From JBEKCP01 sp050014815 (GTDB lineage: Bacteria > Planctomycetota > Planctomycetia > Pirellulales > Thermoguttaceae), in contig JBEKCP010000043.1 in the NCBI GenBank assembly GCA_050014815.1, forward strand, positions 1 to 18,245: a stretch of 18,245 bases of DNA, written 5' to 3'. The number at the start of each line of letters is the position of its first letter. Position 1 is the first letter of the stretch. Shown piece after piece: positions 1-6,492 of this stretch. Under the pieces are notes generated by a model. It did not search any database and had not been told where the DNA came from. It saw only the letters and a program-made list of their open reading frames with translations. A program made the position numbers and the translations under genes.

Positions 1-2232
1 GGGATGCCGCCACAGCAGCCGCCGGCCGGCACCTGGCCCGGCGGGGCACCCGGTATGTCCGGGTCGCCCGGTATGCCCGGGTCGCCCGGTATGCAGCCCG
101 GCATGCCGGTCCAACAACCAGGAATGCCTGCCCAGCAGCCCGGCGGCGTCTGGCCCGGCATGCCCGGAGGCATGCCGCAATCGGCGCCGGCCTGGCCCGG
201 GGCACCCGGTATGCCCGGGGCACCCGGCTCACCTCCTCCCGCCTGGCCCGGGGTACCCGGGATGCCGCAAGGCATGCCGCCAGCACAAGTGCTGCCGCCC
301 GGCGCCTGGCCGGGCCAGTCGGCGCCAATGCCGCAGCAGCCGCCCGCGGCCTGGCCGGCCTCGCCGGGTATGCCGCCGGGTATGCAACCAGGCATGCAAC
401 CGGGCATGCAACCGGGCATGCCTCAGGGCATGCCCCAGGCCATGCCGCCAGGGACGCCTGGCATGCCTGCCATGCCGGGCGGCGGCGTGTCGCCTGGTAT
501 GCCGGGCGGTGGCATAGCGCCGGGCATGCCGCCGGGGATGCGACCTTATATGCCGGGCGTGCCTCCTCGTCGGACGGGGTTTACGCAGTCGCCGCCGGCC
601 CCCACTATTCCACAGGCGCCCGGTCCGCCACAGGGACCTGTCGGCCAGCCGCCGGCCGCGCCGCCGCCGGCGCCTCCGCCATCGGCGGCACCGCAGGGGC
701 GGCCGGTTCCGCCGGCCCCGACGCGCGCCAAGGCCCCGTCGCCACCGCCGGCGGCCAAGCCGCCATCGCCGGCCGCGAAGCCGCGCCAAGAGGCCCCGCC
801 GCCGCAACCTCCGGCGACAGCGCCGGTGGCGACACCGCCGCCAGCCCCGGTGGAGGCCAAGCAGGCTGCGGTCGAGCCAGAGCCTCCGACTCCACCGGCG
901 CCTGTAGCGCTACCGGAGCCTCCGGCTCCGCGGGCGAGGCCTGCCCCACGACCGGTGGAGCCACCGCCGGCGCCCGAACCACCTAGGGCAAGAGAGGCCG
1001 CCCCACCCGCCAAGCCGGCCGCCCCGCCTGTTGTGCAGAAGCCCCGACCGGCGGCGGCGCCCGGCCGGGCCGCTGGGCCACCCCCTCGCGGGTCCGCCAA
1101 GCCGGCAAAGATCGAGCGACTCGCCTGGGTCTTCCCCCAGGAGCCCGCGTCGGGCCAACAGGCCCTGCCCATCTCGAACGCCCCGGCCGTCGATTCCGCC
1201 GGCCGGATCTTCGTACACCAGCACGAGCGGGTGGCCGCCCTGGTCGAGGAAGATGGGAAACCCAAGGTCCTCTGGGAGTACGTCACCGGACACCGCGCAC
1301 CCGGTCCCGTGGTGGTCGGCCCGCAGGACACGCTGCGGCTACACTGCGCCGACGGCTACCTGCACGCCATCGAGGCTTCCACCGGGAAGCAGCCGTGGCC
1401 CCCGGCGTTGGTCGGCGAGCCGCTGGGCTACGCCCAGCCGGTCGTCGACCAGGAGGGCAATACCTGGACGAGCGCCGCGGACGGCGGACTGGTGCATGTC
1501 GATCCCCGCGGCCGCGTCCAGAAGCCCGGCCGCTACTTCCGCTCCCGGCAGAAGCTCAACGCGGCCGGCATCATTTCCGGCGGCGTCCTTTACATCGGAT
1601 CAGAAGAGGGCTACATGCTGGCCATCGAGTTGGGACCGGAACGGGGCGCCAACCGTTGGGACCAGCGGGCCGAGCGGGGCTACGTGGGGGCGATCCATTC
1701 CGCCCCCGCCCTTACGTCCGACGGCGTGATCGTCGTCGTCGGCGCCGACGACCACCTCTGCGGCATTTCCCCCGCCGGCCAGGTCATCTGGCGGACGCAG
1801 ATGCCCGGCCAGATGCTCGGCTCGCCCGTCTTCGACCGCTTCGGCCACATCTACATCGGCATCAGCCAGTCGCCCCGGGGCGTCCAGCCGCGGGGGCTCC
1901 TGATGTGCCTGGACGGCAACAGCCACAAGATCCGCTGGGAGTACCAGGCGGCCGGGCCGGTGGAATCGACGCCGGTGATCGGCGACGACGACCAGGTCTA
2001 CTTCGGCGACAACGCGGGGGTGATCCACGCCGTGAACTTCCACGGCCGGAAGCTCTGGACTTCGGAGGTCGGCTCGGCCGTCCGCTCCGCCGGCACGATC
2101 CTCGGGCCGCACCGCTTGGCCTTCGGCCTGGACAACGAGACGCTCGTGGTCTTGGAGTGTTCCTCGGGCGGCCTGGCGGCGGAGGGCTGGCCCAAGCTCG
2201 CCCGCACGCTCGGCCAGAGCGGCTTGGTGTGA
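1..2232 (+). CDS. Proline/glycine/methionine-rich protein with C-terminal PQQ-like beta-propeller (5' partial)
   Basis: The frame is open at the left edge. The first ATG (base 4) lies inside a Gly-Met-Pro-rich run, so the true start is probably upstream. Residues 1-190 from that ATG are collagen-like repeats of the type GMPG/GMQPG. Residues 190-370 are almost pure Pro/Ala/Lys/Arg, which suggests an extended, disordered spacer. From about residue 375 to the end there are repeating beta-propeller blades of the PQQ/YfgL type: recurring A-P-x-V-x-x-x-G, Y-I/F-G and W-x-T/Y-x-x-x-G elements such as VIWRTQMPGQMLGSPVFD and VYFGDNAGVIHAVN. Such propellers usually bind protein or ligand outside the cytoplasm. 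No enzyme active site is visible. The missing N-terminus could hold a kinase domain, a signal peptide or a membrane anchor. The propeller call is firm; the cellular role is unknown. Confidence 0.85.
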   Translation, partial: GMPPQQPPAGTWPGGAPGMSGSPGMPGSPGMQPGMPVQQPGMPAQQPGGVWPGMPGGMPQSAPAWPGAPGMPGAPGSPPPAWPGVPGMPQGMPPAQVLPPGAWPGQSAPMPQQPPAAWPASPGMPPGMQPGMQPGMQPGMPQGMPQAMPPGTPGMPAMPGGGVSPGMPGGGIAPGMPPGMRPYMPGVPPRRTGFTQSPPAPTIPQAPGPPQGPVGQPPAAPPPAPPPSAAPQGRPVPPAPTRAKAPSPPPAAKPPSPAAKPRQEAPPPQPPATAPVATPPPAPVEAKQAAVEPEPPTPPAPVALPEPPAPRARPAPRPVEPPPAPEPPRAREAAPPAKPAAPPVVQKPRPAAAPGRAAGPPPRGSAKPAKIERLAWVFPQEPASGQQALPISNAPAVDSAGRIFVHQHERVAALVEEDGKPKVLWEYVTGHRAPGPVVVGPQDTLRLHCADGYLHAIEASTGKQPWPPALVGEPLGYAQPVVDQEGNTWTSAADGGLVHVDPRGRVQKPGRYFRSRQKLNAAGIISGGVLYIGSEEGYMLAIELGPERGANRWDQRAERGYVGAIHSAPALTSDGVIVVVGADDHLCGISPAGQVIWRTQMPGQMLGSPVFDRFGHIYIGISQSPRGVQPRGLLMCLDGNSHKIRWEYQAAGPVESTPVIGDDDQVYFGDNAGVIHAVNFHGRKLWTSEVGSAVRSAGTILGPHRLAFGLDNETLVVLECSSGGLAAEGWPKLARTLGQSGLV
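382..441 (+). repeat. 12-bp in-frame tandem repeat encoding Met-Gln-Pro-Gly
   Basis: Three copies of atgcaacc(a/g)ggc lie head to tail at 382-393, 394-405 and 406-417, followed by two degenerate copies to 441. Each codes for MQPG or MPQG/A. A second periodicity, built on cgggtcgcccggtatgc, is visible near 57-95. Such repeats change copy number easily, so the length of this segment may vary between strains. Confidence 0.8.
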
Positions 2233-2241
2233 ACGATCGCC

Positions 2242-2694
2242 ATGGATAAGAACCACATCCTGATCGATCTGTGCGAGTCGGACAGAACCAAGTTCGGGAA
2301 GGAAGACTTCGGCCGCCAGTCCATCCCGCAAAAGGTTTTCTCCGCGATCTGGGCCGTTGAGTCCGAGGTCAACAACGGTGGCTTCTCACAGTACTTTCTA
2401 AATGCGAGTGAGACCGCCCCATTTGTCGCAGAGGCACTCGAAGCCATTGGTGCACCTCGCACCGCAGATATTTGCAAACGCGCCATAGCCGCCGCGTTCC
2501 CGACCGGACTGCCTTCGACGCCGGAAGCCATCTCTGCGGCGGTGGCCGGTGTTCCCGATGAGACACTCAGGAGGTTGGAGGTATTGGACGGCGAGTTCTT
2601 CCAGTATCCTCACGACTTGACGGATCTGTTATTTGCCTATGTATCCAAGCACCCAGACGAGTTCGGTGCGCTACCGGCACCGGGCGATGCCTAA
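2242..2694 (+). CDS. DMP19 / DUF4375 family protein
   Basis: A 150-residue soluble protein with the hallmark of the DMP19 (DUF4375) family near residues 33-55: an Ala-Val-Glu-Ser-Glu-Val-Asn-Asn-Gly-Gly-Phe-Ser-Gln-Tyr-Phe run, then an Ala-rich helical half. The best-studied member, Neisseria DMP19, is an acidic DNA mimic that sequesters a transcription factor. Most bacterial members have no known function, so that role should not be assumed here. The protein is acidic overall, with Asp/Glu scattered through the C-terminal half. It starts 9 bases after the propeller gene and could be co-transcribed with it. No good Shine-Dalgarno sequence precedes the ATG. Base composition is AT-richer than in the neighbouring genes, which fits acquisition as a mobile accessory gene. 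Confidence 0.8.
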   Translation: MDKNHILIDLCESDRTKFGKEDFGRQSIPQKVFSAIWAVESEVNNGGFSQYFLNASETAPFVAEALEAIGAPRTADICKRAIAAAFPTGLPSTPEAISAAVAGVPDETLRRLEVLDGEFFQYPHDLTDLLFAYVSKHPDEFGALPAPGDA

Positions 2695-3004
2695 CGGTGC
2701 GATTCGGCCATCCGCGACCAACCTTCGGTCGGTGCTCGGAGAGGGGAGACAAGAAAGAGAGGCCGAATTCGGGACTGGAGTGTTCCTCGGGCGGCGGCCT
2801 CCGGCACCCCGCCAGCCCTTTTGTGGCCGCGCTCGGGTTTTCTGGCCTTCGATCACCGCCGGAAGGCTCCCGAAACGGAACCGAAGGCATCTTGACGTGC
2901 GTGTCGATCCGATCGAGCGGCGGCCCGCCGTTCCGACGTATATACAAGATGAGCATAACAGGTGTCCCCAAAATCAGGATGGGGCCTCCCTCAGCGTTCC
3001 GAAG
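2695..3004. other. Intergenic region, no convincing gene; one TTC-loop hairpin and one 20-bp repeat copy
   Basis: No frame here looks like protein. Just after the DMP19 stop is an imperfect hairpin at 2717-2733 (accaacc, loop ttc, ggtcggt; one mismatch) that could act in 3'-end formation. Bases 2776-2795 repeat exactly a 20-base stretch from the end of the propeller gene (2153-2172). The rest is unexplained. Confidence 0.6.
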
Positions 3005-3505
3005 TTAGTCGAGGCGAGACGCCTCGGCGTCTTTGATAAATGGGTGGGGCACGTCTCTAGGCAACTCCCCAGGCAGTTTGTCCATATCACAAACTCCAAC
3101 GATTTCCACTTGTTTTCGGTAAATCAGTGAAGGTGGAAACGCAACCTTCATCCTCACCACAACCGCTGTGCGACGTAGTTTCACGTAGTCTTCGTCTGCC
3201 GTGTCAGACAAGAAGACAACTTTATTGTTCTCTTCGGTTGCCAACTGGTAAACCCAACTTGCCCATCCAACGACTTTCACTCTCTTCCCGACGTACTCCT
3301 CTGGACGAGCCAAGATGGACTTGACCGACACAGCTACAGGAGAGTGCGTCGCTGGCACTACGGGCGGCGTTTTGGAAGCCACTGGTTCGGGCGACTGGTG
3401 TTTTGTGCAGCCAATCGTCACGAACAAGAGCAAAGTAAGAACACAAAATGTGTCGGTCTTCAAGAGTGCCAGCCGTATAATGAAGCGGTGCGTAAAGCCG
3501 AGCAT
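3005..3505 (-). CDS. Putative lipoprotein with OB-fold-like domain
   Basis: A 166-residue product. Residues 1-33 form a basic then hydrophobic segment ending VTIGC, which fits a lipoprotein signal peptide with a slightly unusual lipobox (Thr-Ile-Gly-Cys). A Ser/Pro/Thr/Val linker follows. From about residue 62 the run SILARPEEYVGKRVKVVGW resembles the opening strand of small OB-fold (tRNA_anti-like) domains found in periplasmic lipoproteins, with further beta-strand-like stretches to the end. The start is well supported: AGGAG (plus-strand complement 3513-3517) lies 7 bases before the ATG. The gene is clearly AT-richer than most of the window and its codon use differs, which suggests recent acquisition. 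The binding partner is unknown. Confidence 0.75.
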   Translation of the reverse strand: MLGFTHRFIIRLALLKTDTFCVLTLLLFVTIGCTKHQSPEPVASKTPPVVPATHSPVAVSVKSILARPEEYVGKRVKVVGWASWVYQLATEENNKVVFLSDTADEDYVKLRRTAVVVRMKVAFPPSLIYRKQVEIVGVCDMDKLPGELPRDVPHPFIKDAEASRLD

Positions 3506-3546
3506 TTTAGTTCTCCTAGCACGTATCGAAACCGCCTAACAGTACA

Positions 3547-3573
3547 ATTCTATCGCAAGTGATTACCCAGCAA
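3547..3573 (-). promoter_or_regulatory. Candidate sigma-70-type promoter for the lipoprotein gene
   Basis: On the minus strand a TAGAAT box (plus 3547-3552; five of six match TATAAT) lies about 40 bases before the lipoprotein start. A weak TTGCTG (plus 3568-3573) sits 15 bases upstream of it, which is a short spacer. The -10 box is good and the -35 is poor. Confidence 0.35.
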
Positions 3574-3689
3574 CAGACTCGGTCATACACGCCCAAAAGA
3601 CAACAGCCCGAACATCTTGCTCATATAGCGTTCGATTTGCGGCGGCGTTGCCCGGGATTGGAGAAACACGCGGGGCCCACTGCATCGGC

Positions 3690-3927
3690 GAACCGCGAAG
3701 CGGTTCTATTCCACAGCCCGGGGTTGCCGCGGAGCGGCTACCCCGGGTGCCGGTTGCAATACGGCCCGACGAACCCTGTAAGGGTTCCACACGGGCGTGT
3801 GCAACCCCGTTGGGGTTGGAACGATGTGGTGCGAACGGGAACCCAGGGTGGCGCTTCGCGGCGACCAGCCTTCGGCTGGTGCCCCGCTACGCTTACCCTG
3901 GGCTATGTTGTGCAACGCCTTCGGCGT
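3690..3927. repeat. Cluster of REP-like hairpins with mainly 3-nt loops
   Basis: At least seven hairpins lie in 240 bases. 3690-3706: gaaccgc/gcggttc, loop gaa. 3717-3747: outer cccgggg/ccccggg enclosing gccgc/gcggc. 3771-3787: gaaccct/agggttc, loop gta. 3788-3801: cacacg/cgtgtg. 3802-3818: caacccc/ggggttg, loop gtt. 3864-3880: accagcc/ggctggt, loop ttc, enclosed by cccaggg (3842-3848) and ccctggg (3896-3902). 3915-3927: acgcc/ggcgt, loop ttc. Stems differ in sequence but share stem length and loop type, so this looks like a mosaic of REP-type extragenic palindromes rather than one structured RNA. Confidence 0.8.
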
Positions 3928-4027
3928 AACCGGCGCACGGCGAAGCGGGCCCGCGATTGCTGTCAATGTACTCGACTTCATCGACCGCAAACTCCGAATT
4001 GCCGCGGCCGAAGTGGCCGTGCTGCGG

Positions 4028-4387
4028 TCAGCCGCTTCCGAGCCACCATTTCAGCAGCACGCCCACCACGGTCCCCGAAAGCGTGCCGGCGACGCCGATC
4101 GCGGTCCAGAACACGCGGGCGCCGATCTCCCGGGCCGTCTTCAGCACGGTTACGTCGCGGGCAAGGTCTCCGATCTTGCCCGACAGCTCGTGCCGCACGT
4201 CGTAGATCTCCTGCTGGATGCCGCCGAGGCGATCGGTCAGCGACGGGCGCCCGAGGTCCCCGAGCACCAGCGGGCGGCACGATTCGCAGGCCGCCAGGCT
4301 CTCGGCGACGACCTCGCTGAGCTGGCCGATCTTCTCGACCAGCTCGTCGATACGCTGGTGCAGCCGCGTGGTGTCGGGCAGGGTCAT
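4028..4387 (-). CDS. Small coiled-coil protein with C-terminal membrane anchor (XhlA/holin-like)
   Basis: A 119-residue product starting MTLPDTTRLHQRIDELVEK. Residues about 8-85 are heptad-like and charged, predicted coiled coil, with a Cys-Glu-Ser-Cys pair near residue 34. Residues about 92-114 form one hydrophobic segment (FWTAIGVAGTLSGTVVGVLL) followed by KWW and a short tail. This plan, coiled coil then C-terminal membrane helix, is that of XhlA-type phage lysis proteins and small membrane adaptors; no sequence signature settles which. Its ATG overlaps the stop of the upstream hydrolase as ATGA, so the two are almost certainly translated together. The pairing suggests it helps a wall-active enzyme reach its substrate, but that is inference. 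Confidence 0.7.
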   Translation of the reverse strand: MTLPDTTRLHQRIDELVEKIGQLSEVVAESLAACESCRPLVLGDLGRPSLTDRLGGIQQEIYDVRHELSGKIGDLARDVTVLKTAREIGARVFWTAIGVAGTLSGTVVGVLLKWWLGSG

Positions 4388-5019
4388 GCTTGTTCCTCGG
4401 TCCAGACGAGGGTGCCGAGGTAGCGGGCGAAATCGGGGTCCGCGAAATGGCCCGGCTCGACCTCCGCGTCGGGCAGCTCGGGGCGGGGCGTGCGGCCGCC
4501 CGCGCGGCACGCGAAGTTCACCAGGGAGGAACAGTCCCGCGGATAGTCGGCGGCCGCCTGGTTGCACAGGAAGAAGGGGACAGTCCCCCGACCCAGCAGT
4601 TGGCCCAGCGCCGCCGCCAGCAGTTGGGCCCAGCCGTAGGGCGTGCCGGTCGCCCGGACGATCGCATCCCACGCCGCGTGGGCCCGGAAGGGCCGCCGGA
4701 CACGGTAAACGTCGTAGAGCCCGGGCCACCGCTTGACCTGGCTGCTGAGCGTAACGAGGTGGCTTTCTCGCCACTGCCGGGCCTCGGCCAGCATCAGGAC
4801 GTCGCCCGAGAAGCCGATCATCGTCGCGTGAACGTAGGGGGAGCCGGTGCCCCAGGCGATGACGCGATTGGACCATCGGCCGTCGGACCGGCTCAGGGCG
4901 ATGTCGCCGGTCCGCAGATGACGGCGGCACTCGGCATAGACGAGCGGACAGGGCGCGGCCGGGCGCCGCGCGAAGCGTGGCTGCGGGTCGCGGGCGTACG
5001 AGCGGGAGCGGCTACTCAT
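4384..5019 (-). CDS. Permuted NlpC/P60-like (YiiX-type) cysteine hydrolase
   Basis: A 211-residue product. The order of motifs is that of circularly permuted papain-like NlpC/P60 proteins: TGDIAL at 37-42, a candidate catalytic His64 in SPYVHATMIG, a conserved-looking acidic Glu79 in LAEARQW, a tyrosine-glycine turn at 128-129, and a candidate nucleophile Cys163 in RDCSSLVNFA. Members of this clan cleave amide bonds in peptidoglycan, lipids or proteins; the substrate is not deducible here. No signal peptide is visible. The start at 5019 is chosen because AGGAGG (plus 5027-5032) lies 7 bases upstream; an ATG 48 bases further out (5067) lacks such a site. It overlaps the next gene by ATGA. An in-frame REP-like palindrome (4576-4588) encodes GTVPFF at residues 145-150. 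Confidence 0.75.
   Translation of the reverse strand: MSSRSRSYARDPQPRFARRPAAPCPLVYAECRRHLRTGDIALSRSDGRWSNRVIAWGTGSPYVHATMIGFSGDVLMLAEARQWRESHLVTLSSQVKRWPGLYDVYRVRRPFRAHAAWDAIVRATGTPYGWAQLLAAALGQLLGRGTVPFFLCNQAAADYPRDCSSLVNFACRAGGRTPRPELPDAEVEPGHFADPDFARYLGTLVWTEEQA
4576..4588. repeat. GGGGAC-type palindrome inside the hydrolase gene
   Basis: The 13-base palindrome ggggacagtcccc lies in frame in the hydrolase gene. With its flank it reads on the minus strand as ggggactgtccccttcttcc, nearly the same as the right end of the 97-bp element at 14358-14377 (ggggactgtccccttttt then cc). Confidence 0.75.
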
Positions 5020-5043
5020 CGTGGGTCCTCCTGGGAATGGGTT

Positions 5044-5112
5044 AGAACCGGTTTCACAACGGTTCACTCGCGGCCGTGTTCGCGGGCCGGATGAGATTGT
5101 GAAACCAGTTCT
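5044..5112. promoter_or_regulatory. 16-bp inverted repeat spanning the hth-hydrolase junction
   Basis: Arms at 5044-5059 (agaaccggtttcacaa) and 5097-5112 (ttgtgaaaccagttct) match at 15 of 16 positions, separated by 37 bases. A shorter competing pair, gaaccg (5045-5050) and cggttc (5060-5065), could form a smaller hairpin using the same left arm. One arm lies in the end of the HTH gene and the other just before the hydrolase ribosome binding site. An operator for the HTH protein or an mRNA switch are both possible. Confidence 0.5.
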
Positions 5113-5486
5113 CGGGACAGTCTTGCGCGAATCTCCTCGTAGCGAAGGCGGTCTGCGGCCGTCAACCGCAGCTCCAGCCTCTCGTTGGGGTCAGGCCCGC
5201 CGGTTACGCCCCGGGGCCTGCGTAACTTCCCTGCCCGCGCGGAGCAGGCCAGGCAGGGCAGATAGACCAATCCGCCGCACCCCGAACACCGTTGGGGCGG
5301 TCCCCGCCTGCGGGGGAAGGCGGCTGATCGGTCTCGATCCGCCCTGCGGCAGACGGGTCGAAGTCCGCGGGCGATCTCGGCCACGACGCCCCGCCACACC
5401 TTCAGGCGTTTGGCGATCTGCCGTTGACTCGTTTGGCCTTCCGCCAGCAGGGTTTGGATGGCCTGGACTTTCCATGCGGGAATCAT
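5064..5486 (-). CDS. Helix-turn-helix protein with zinc ribbon
   Basis: A 140-residue basic protein. Residues 6-42 read as a resolvase/transposase-type helix-turn-helix: AIQTLLAEGQTSQRQIAKRL, then a second recognition-like helix. A zinc-ribbon pattern follows, Cys67-x2-Cys70 and Cys78-x2-Cys81, then a charged C-terminal helix (residues 102-130). It probably binds DNA. It could be a regulator of the following hydrolase and membrane-protein genes, a small terminase-like phage protein, or a remnant of a transposase N-terminus. A purine-rich ggaagg site precedes the ATG by about 5 bases. The region upstream (5505-5575) is AT-rich and likely contains the promoter of this three-gene minus-strand unit. 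No exact family was recognised. Confidence 0.65.
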   Translation of the reverse strand: MIPAWKVQAIQTLLAEGQTSQRQIAKRLKVWRGVVAEIARGLRPVCRRADRDRSAAFPRRRGPPQRCSGCGGLVYLPCLACSARAGKLRRPRGVTGGPDPNERLELRLTAADRLRYEEIRARLSRELVSQSHPAREHGRE

Positions 5487-5663
5487 CGTTTCCTTCCTGA
5501 TGAGACCGTCTGGCTAAAATGTATCTAAAAGCATGGCCCGATTTCTAGACGAATATTCACTATTTGTGTATCTGGCGGGCAGCCTTTCCCGCCGACCTTT
5601 CGGAGGATTCCACGCCGGGGGGCTAGGCAAACCCGCGCCGGAAGGTATATTGGTTAGAGAATA

Positions 5664-5743
5664 GGGATTGGGGGTTGGGAGAAACTGGGGTTGTGGATCT
5701 CGGATTCGCGAATCTCAAATCCAAAATCGCTAATCCCAATCCC
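5664..5743. repeat. Nested inverted repeats in a short intergenic gap
   Basis: gggattggg (5664-5672) pairs with cccaatccc (5735-5743). Inside lies a perfect 12-bp palindrome, gattcgcgaatc (5703-5714). It sits just upstream of the small gene starting at 5761 and may influence its transcription, or be another extragenic palindrome. Confidence 0.6.
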
Positions 5744-5760
5744 TCCATCGAGGAGTTCCC

Positions 5761-6117
5761 GTGGGACACTACCTGGCTGCAAACGATGTGCGGGAGCGAT
5801 TCGCCGAACCGCTCTCCGGGCTGGCGACGGGATTTGCCGATCTGTGCAAGCGATGGGAAAGGGCCCGCCGGTCGGGCCAAATCGCTCGATCCGACCTGCT
5901 GTTGAATGATGTCCTTCCGCAGGCGGCCCTCGGCCAGTTGCGGAAACTGCTCCGGGAGGCCTCCGGCAAGCTGGAGGACGCAATCGCCGGCGTCTATCGC
6001 TACCGGAAGGTTGAGGCGAAGCGAACGAAGAGGGGGCAGGCGGGGCACCCGGGGTACCCGCTAGCGGGTCGCGGGTCGGGGGCCAGGGGCCAGGGGACGA
6101 GGGGCCGCCGACGATGA
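5761..6117 (+). CDS. Small hypothetical protein, helical, with repeat-derived tail
   Basis: A 118-residue product beginning with GTG, preceded by gaggag about 6 bases upstream, a good ribosome site that fixes this start. Residues 1-92 look helical and charged (ANDVRERFAEPLSGLATGF, then QLRKLLREASGKLEDAIAGVY) and no membrane segment or signal peptide is seen. Residues 93-118 are Gly/Arg/Pro only and are translated from repeat DNA (palindrome acccgctagcgggt at 6056-6069 and a ggccagg tandem at 6081-6094). The gene therefore seems to read through into an inserted repeat, and its original stop may have been lost. No family was recognised. Confidence 0.55.
   Translation: MGHYLAANDVRERFAEPLSGLATGFADLCKRWERARRSGQIARSDLLLNDVLPQAALGQLRKLLREASGKLEDAIAGVYRYRKVEAKRTKRGQAGHPGYPLAGRGSGARGQGTRGRRR
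6056..6096. repeat. Palindrome and short tandem repeat at the end of the small gene
   Basis: A perfect 14-bp palindrome, acccgctagcgggt (6056-6069), is followed by a G-rich stretch with two ggccagg units in tandem near 6081-6094. It is translated as Gly/Arg-rich tail sequence. Confidence 0.6.
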
Positions 6118-6138
6118 CCGCGGCCCCACCCTACCTTC

Positions 6139-6492
6139 TTACTCGGGATCCAGCCGCAGCAGGTCCACCAGGGTCCCGACGGCGGCGGTCGCCAGGGTCA
6201 GGGCGGCCCATGTCGTGCCCGATTCGTCCAACGAGAGGGCGTTGTACTGGCGGACGTAGGTTGCCGGATCGGCCACCGCGTGATTGACCAGATCGACGAC
6301 GAGGGCCCGCCGGGGCATGTCCCACACGGATGTCGGCGCCCACCGCCTGGGCCGTTCGACGAGCACCAGCGTGCCTTGACGGGGGCGCCCGCGCCGGCAG
6401 CGCGACGATCCGAGGCCGCACGGCGTCATGGCCCGACCGGCAGGATCTCCCTTGAGCCGCGACACGGTCTGCTTCCTGTCGATGGTGCGCAT
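6139..6492 (-). CDS. Small hypothetical protein
   Basis: A 117-residue product on the minus strand. Third codon positions are mostly G or C over the last 60 codons (ALVVDLVNHAVADPATYVRQ, then a hydrophobic Ala/Leu/Thr/Val stretch TLATAAVGTLVDLL), which supports real coding. The first 50 residues are basic and less convincing. The start is uncertain because no clear ribosome site precedes base 6492; an internal ATG at 6318 would give a 59-residue protein with one possible membrane helix. It converges with the gene ending at 6117, with a gap of only 21 bases. No family or function was recognised. Confidence 0.45.
   Translation of the reverse strand: MRTIDRKQTVSRLKGDPAGRAMTPCGLGSSRCRRGRPRQGTLVLVERPRRWAPTSVWDMPRRALVVDLVNHAVADPATYVRQYNALSLDESGTTWAALTLATAAVGTLVDLLRLDPE

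Larger units (their letters stand above)
3506..4027. other. Gene-free region rich in small hairpins
   Basis: Several frames stay open here, but their products are Arg/Pro/Gly-rich translations of palindromes and do not look like proteins. The left 140 bases probably hold the lipoprotein promoter. The right part is a hairpin cluster, described separately. No RNA gene could be recognised. Confidence 0.6.

Noticed and set aside
546..1331. Minus-strand frames opposite the proline-rich region
   Set aside because: Gly/Ala-rich or Arg-rich antisense of the proline-rich codons, with no independent support.
3690..3927. CRISPR array
   Set aside because: The repeated items are hairpins of differing sequence; there is no constant repeat with regular unique spacers and no cas gene.
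3559..4320. Plus-strand frame through the hairpin cluster
   Set aside because: The product is Arg/Pro/Gly-rich, derived from palindromes, and its right part lies opposite the coiled-coil membrane protein gene, which has better support.
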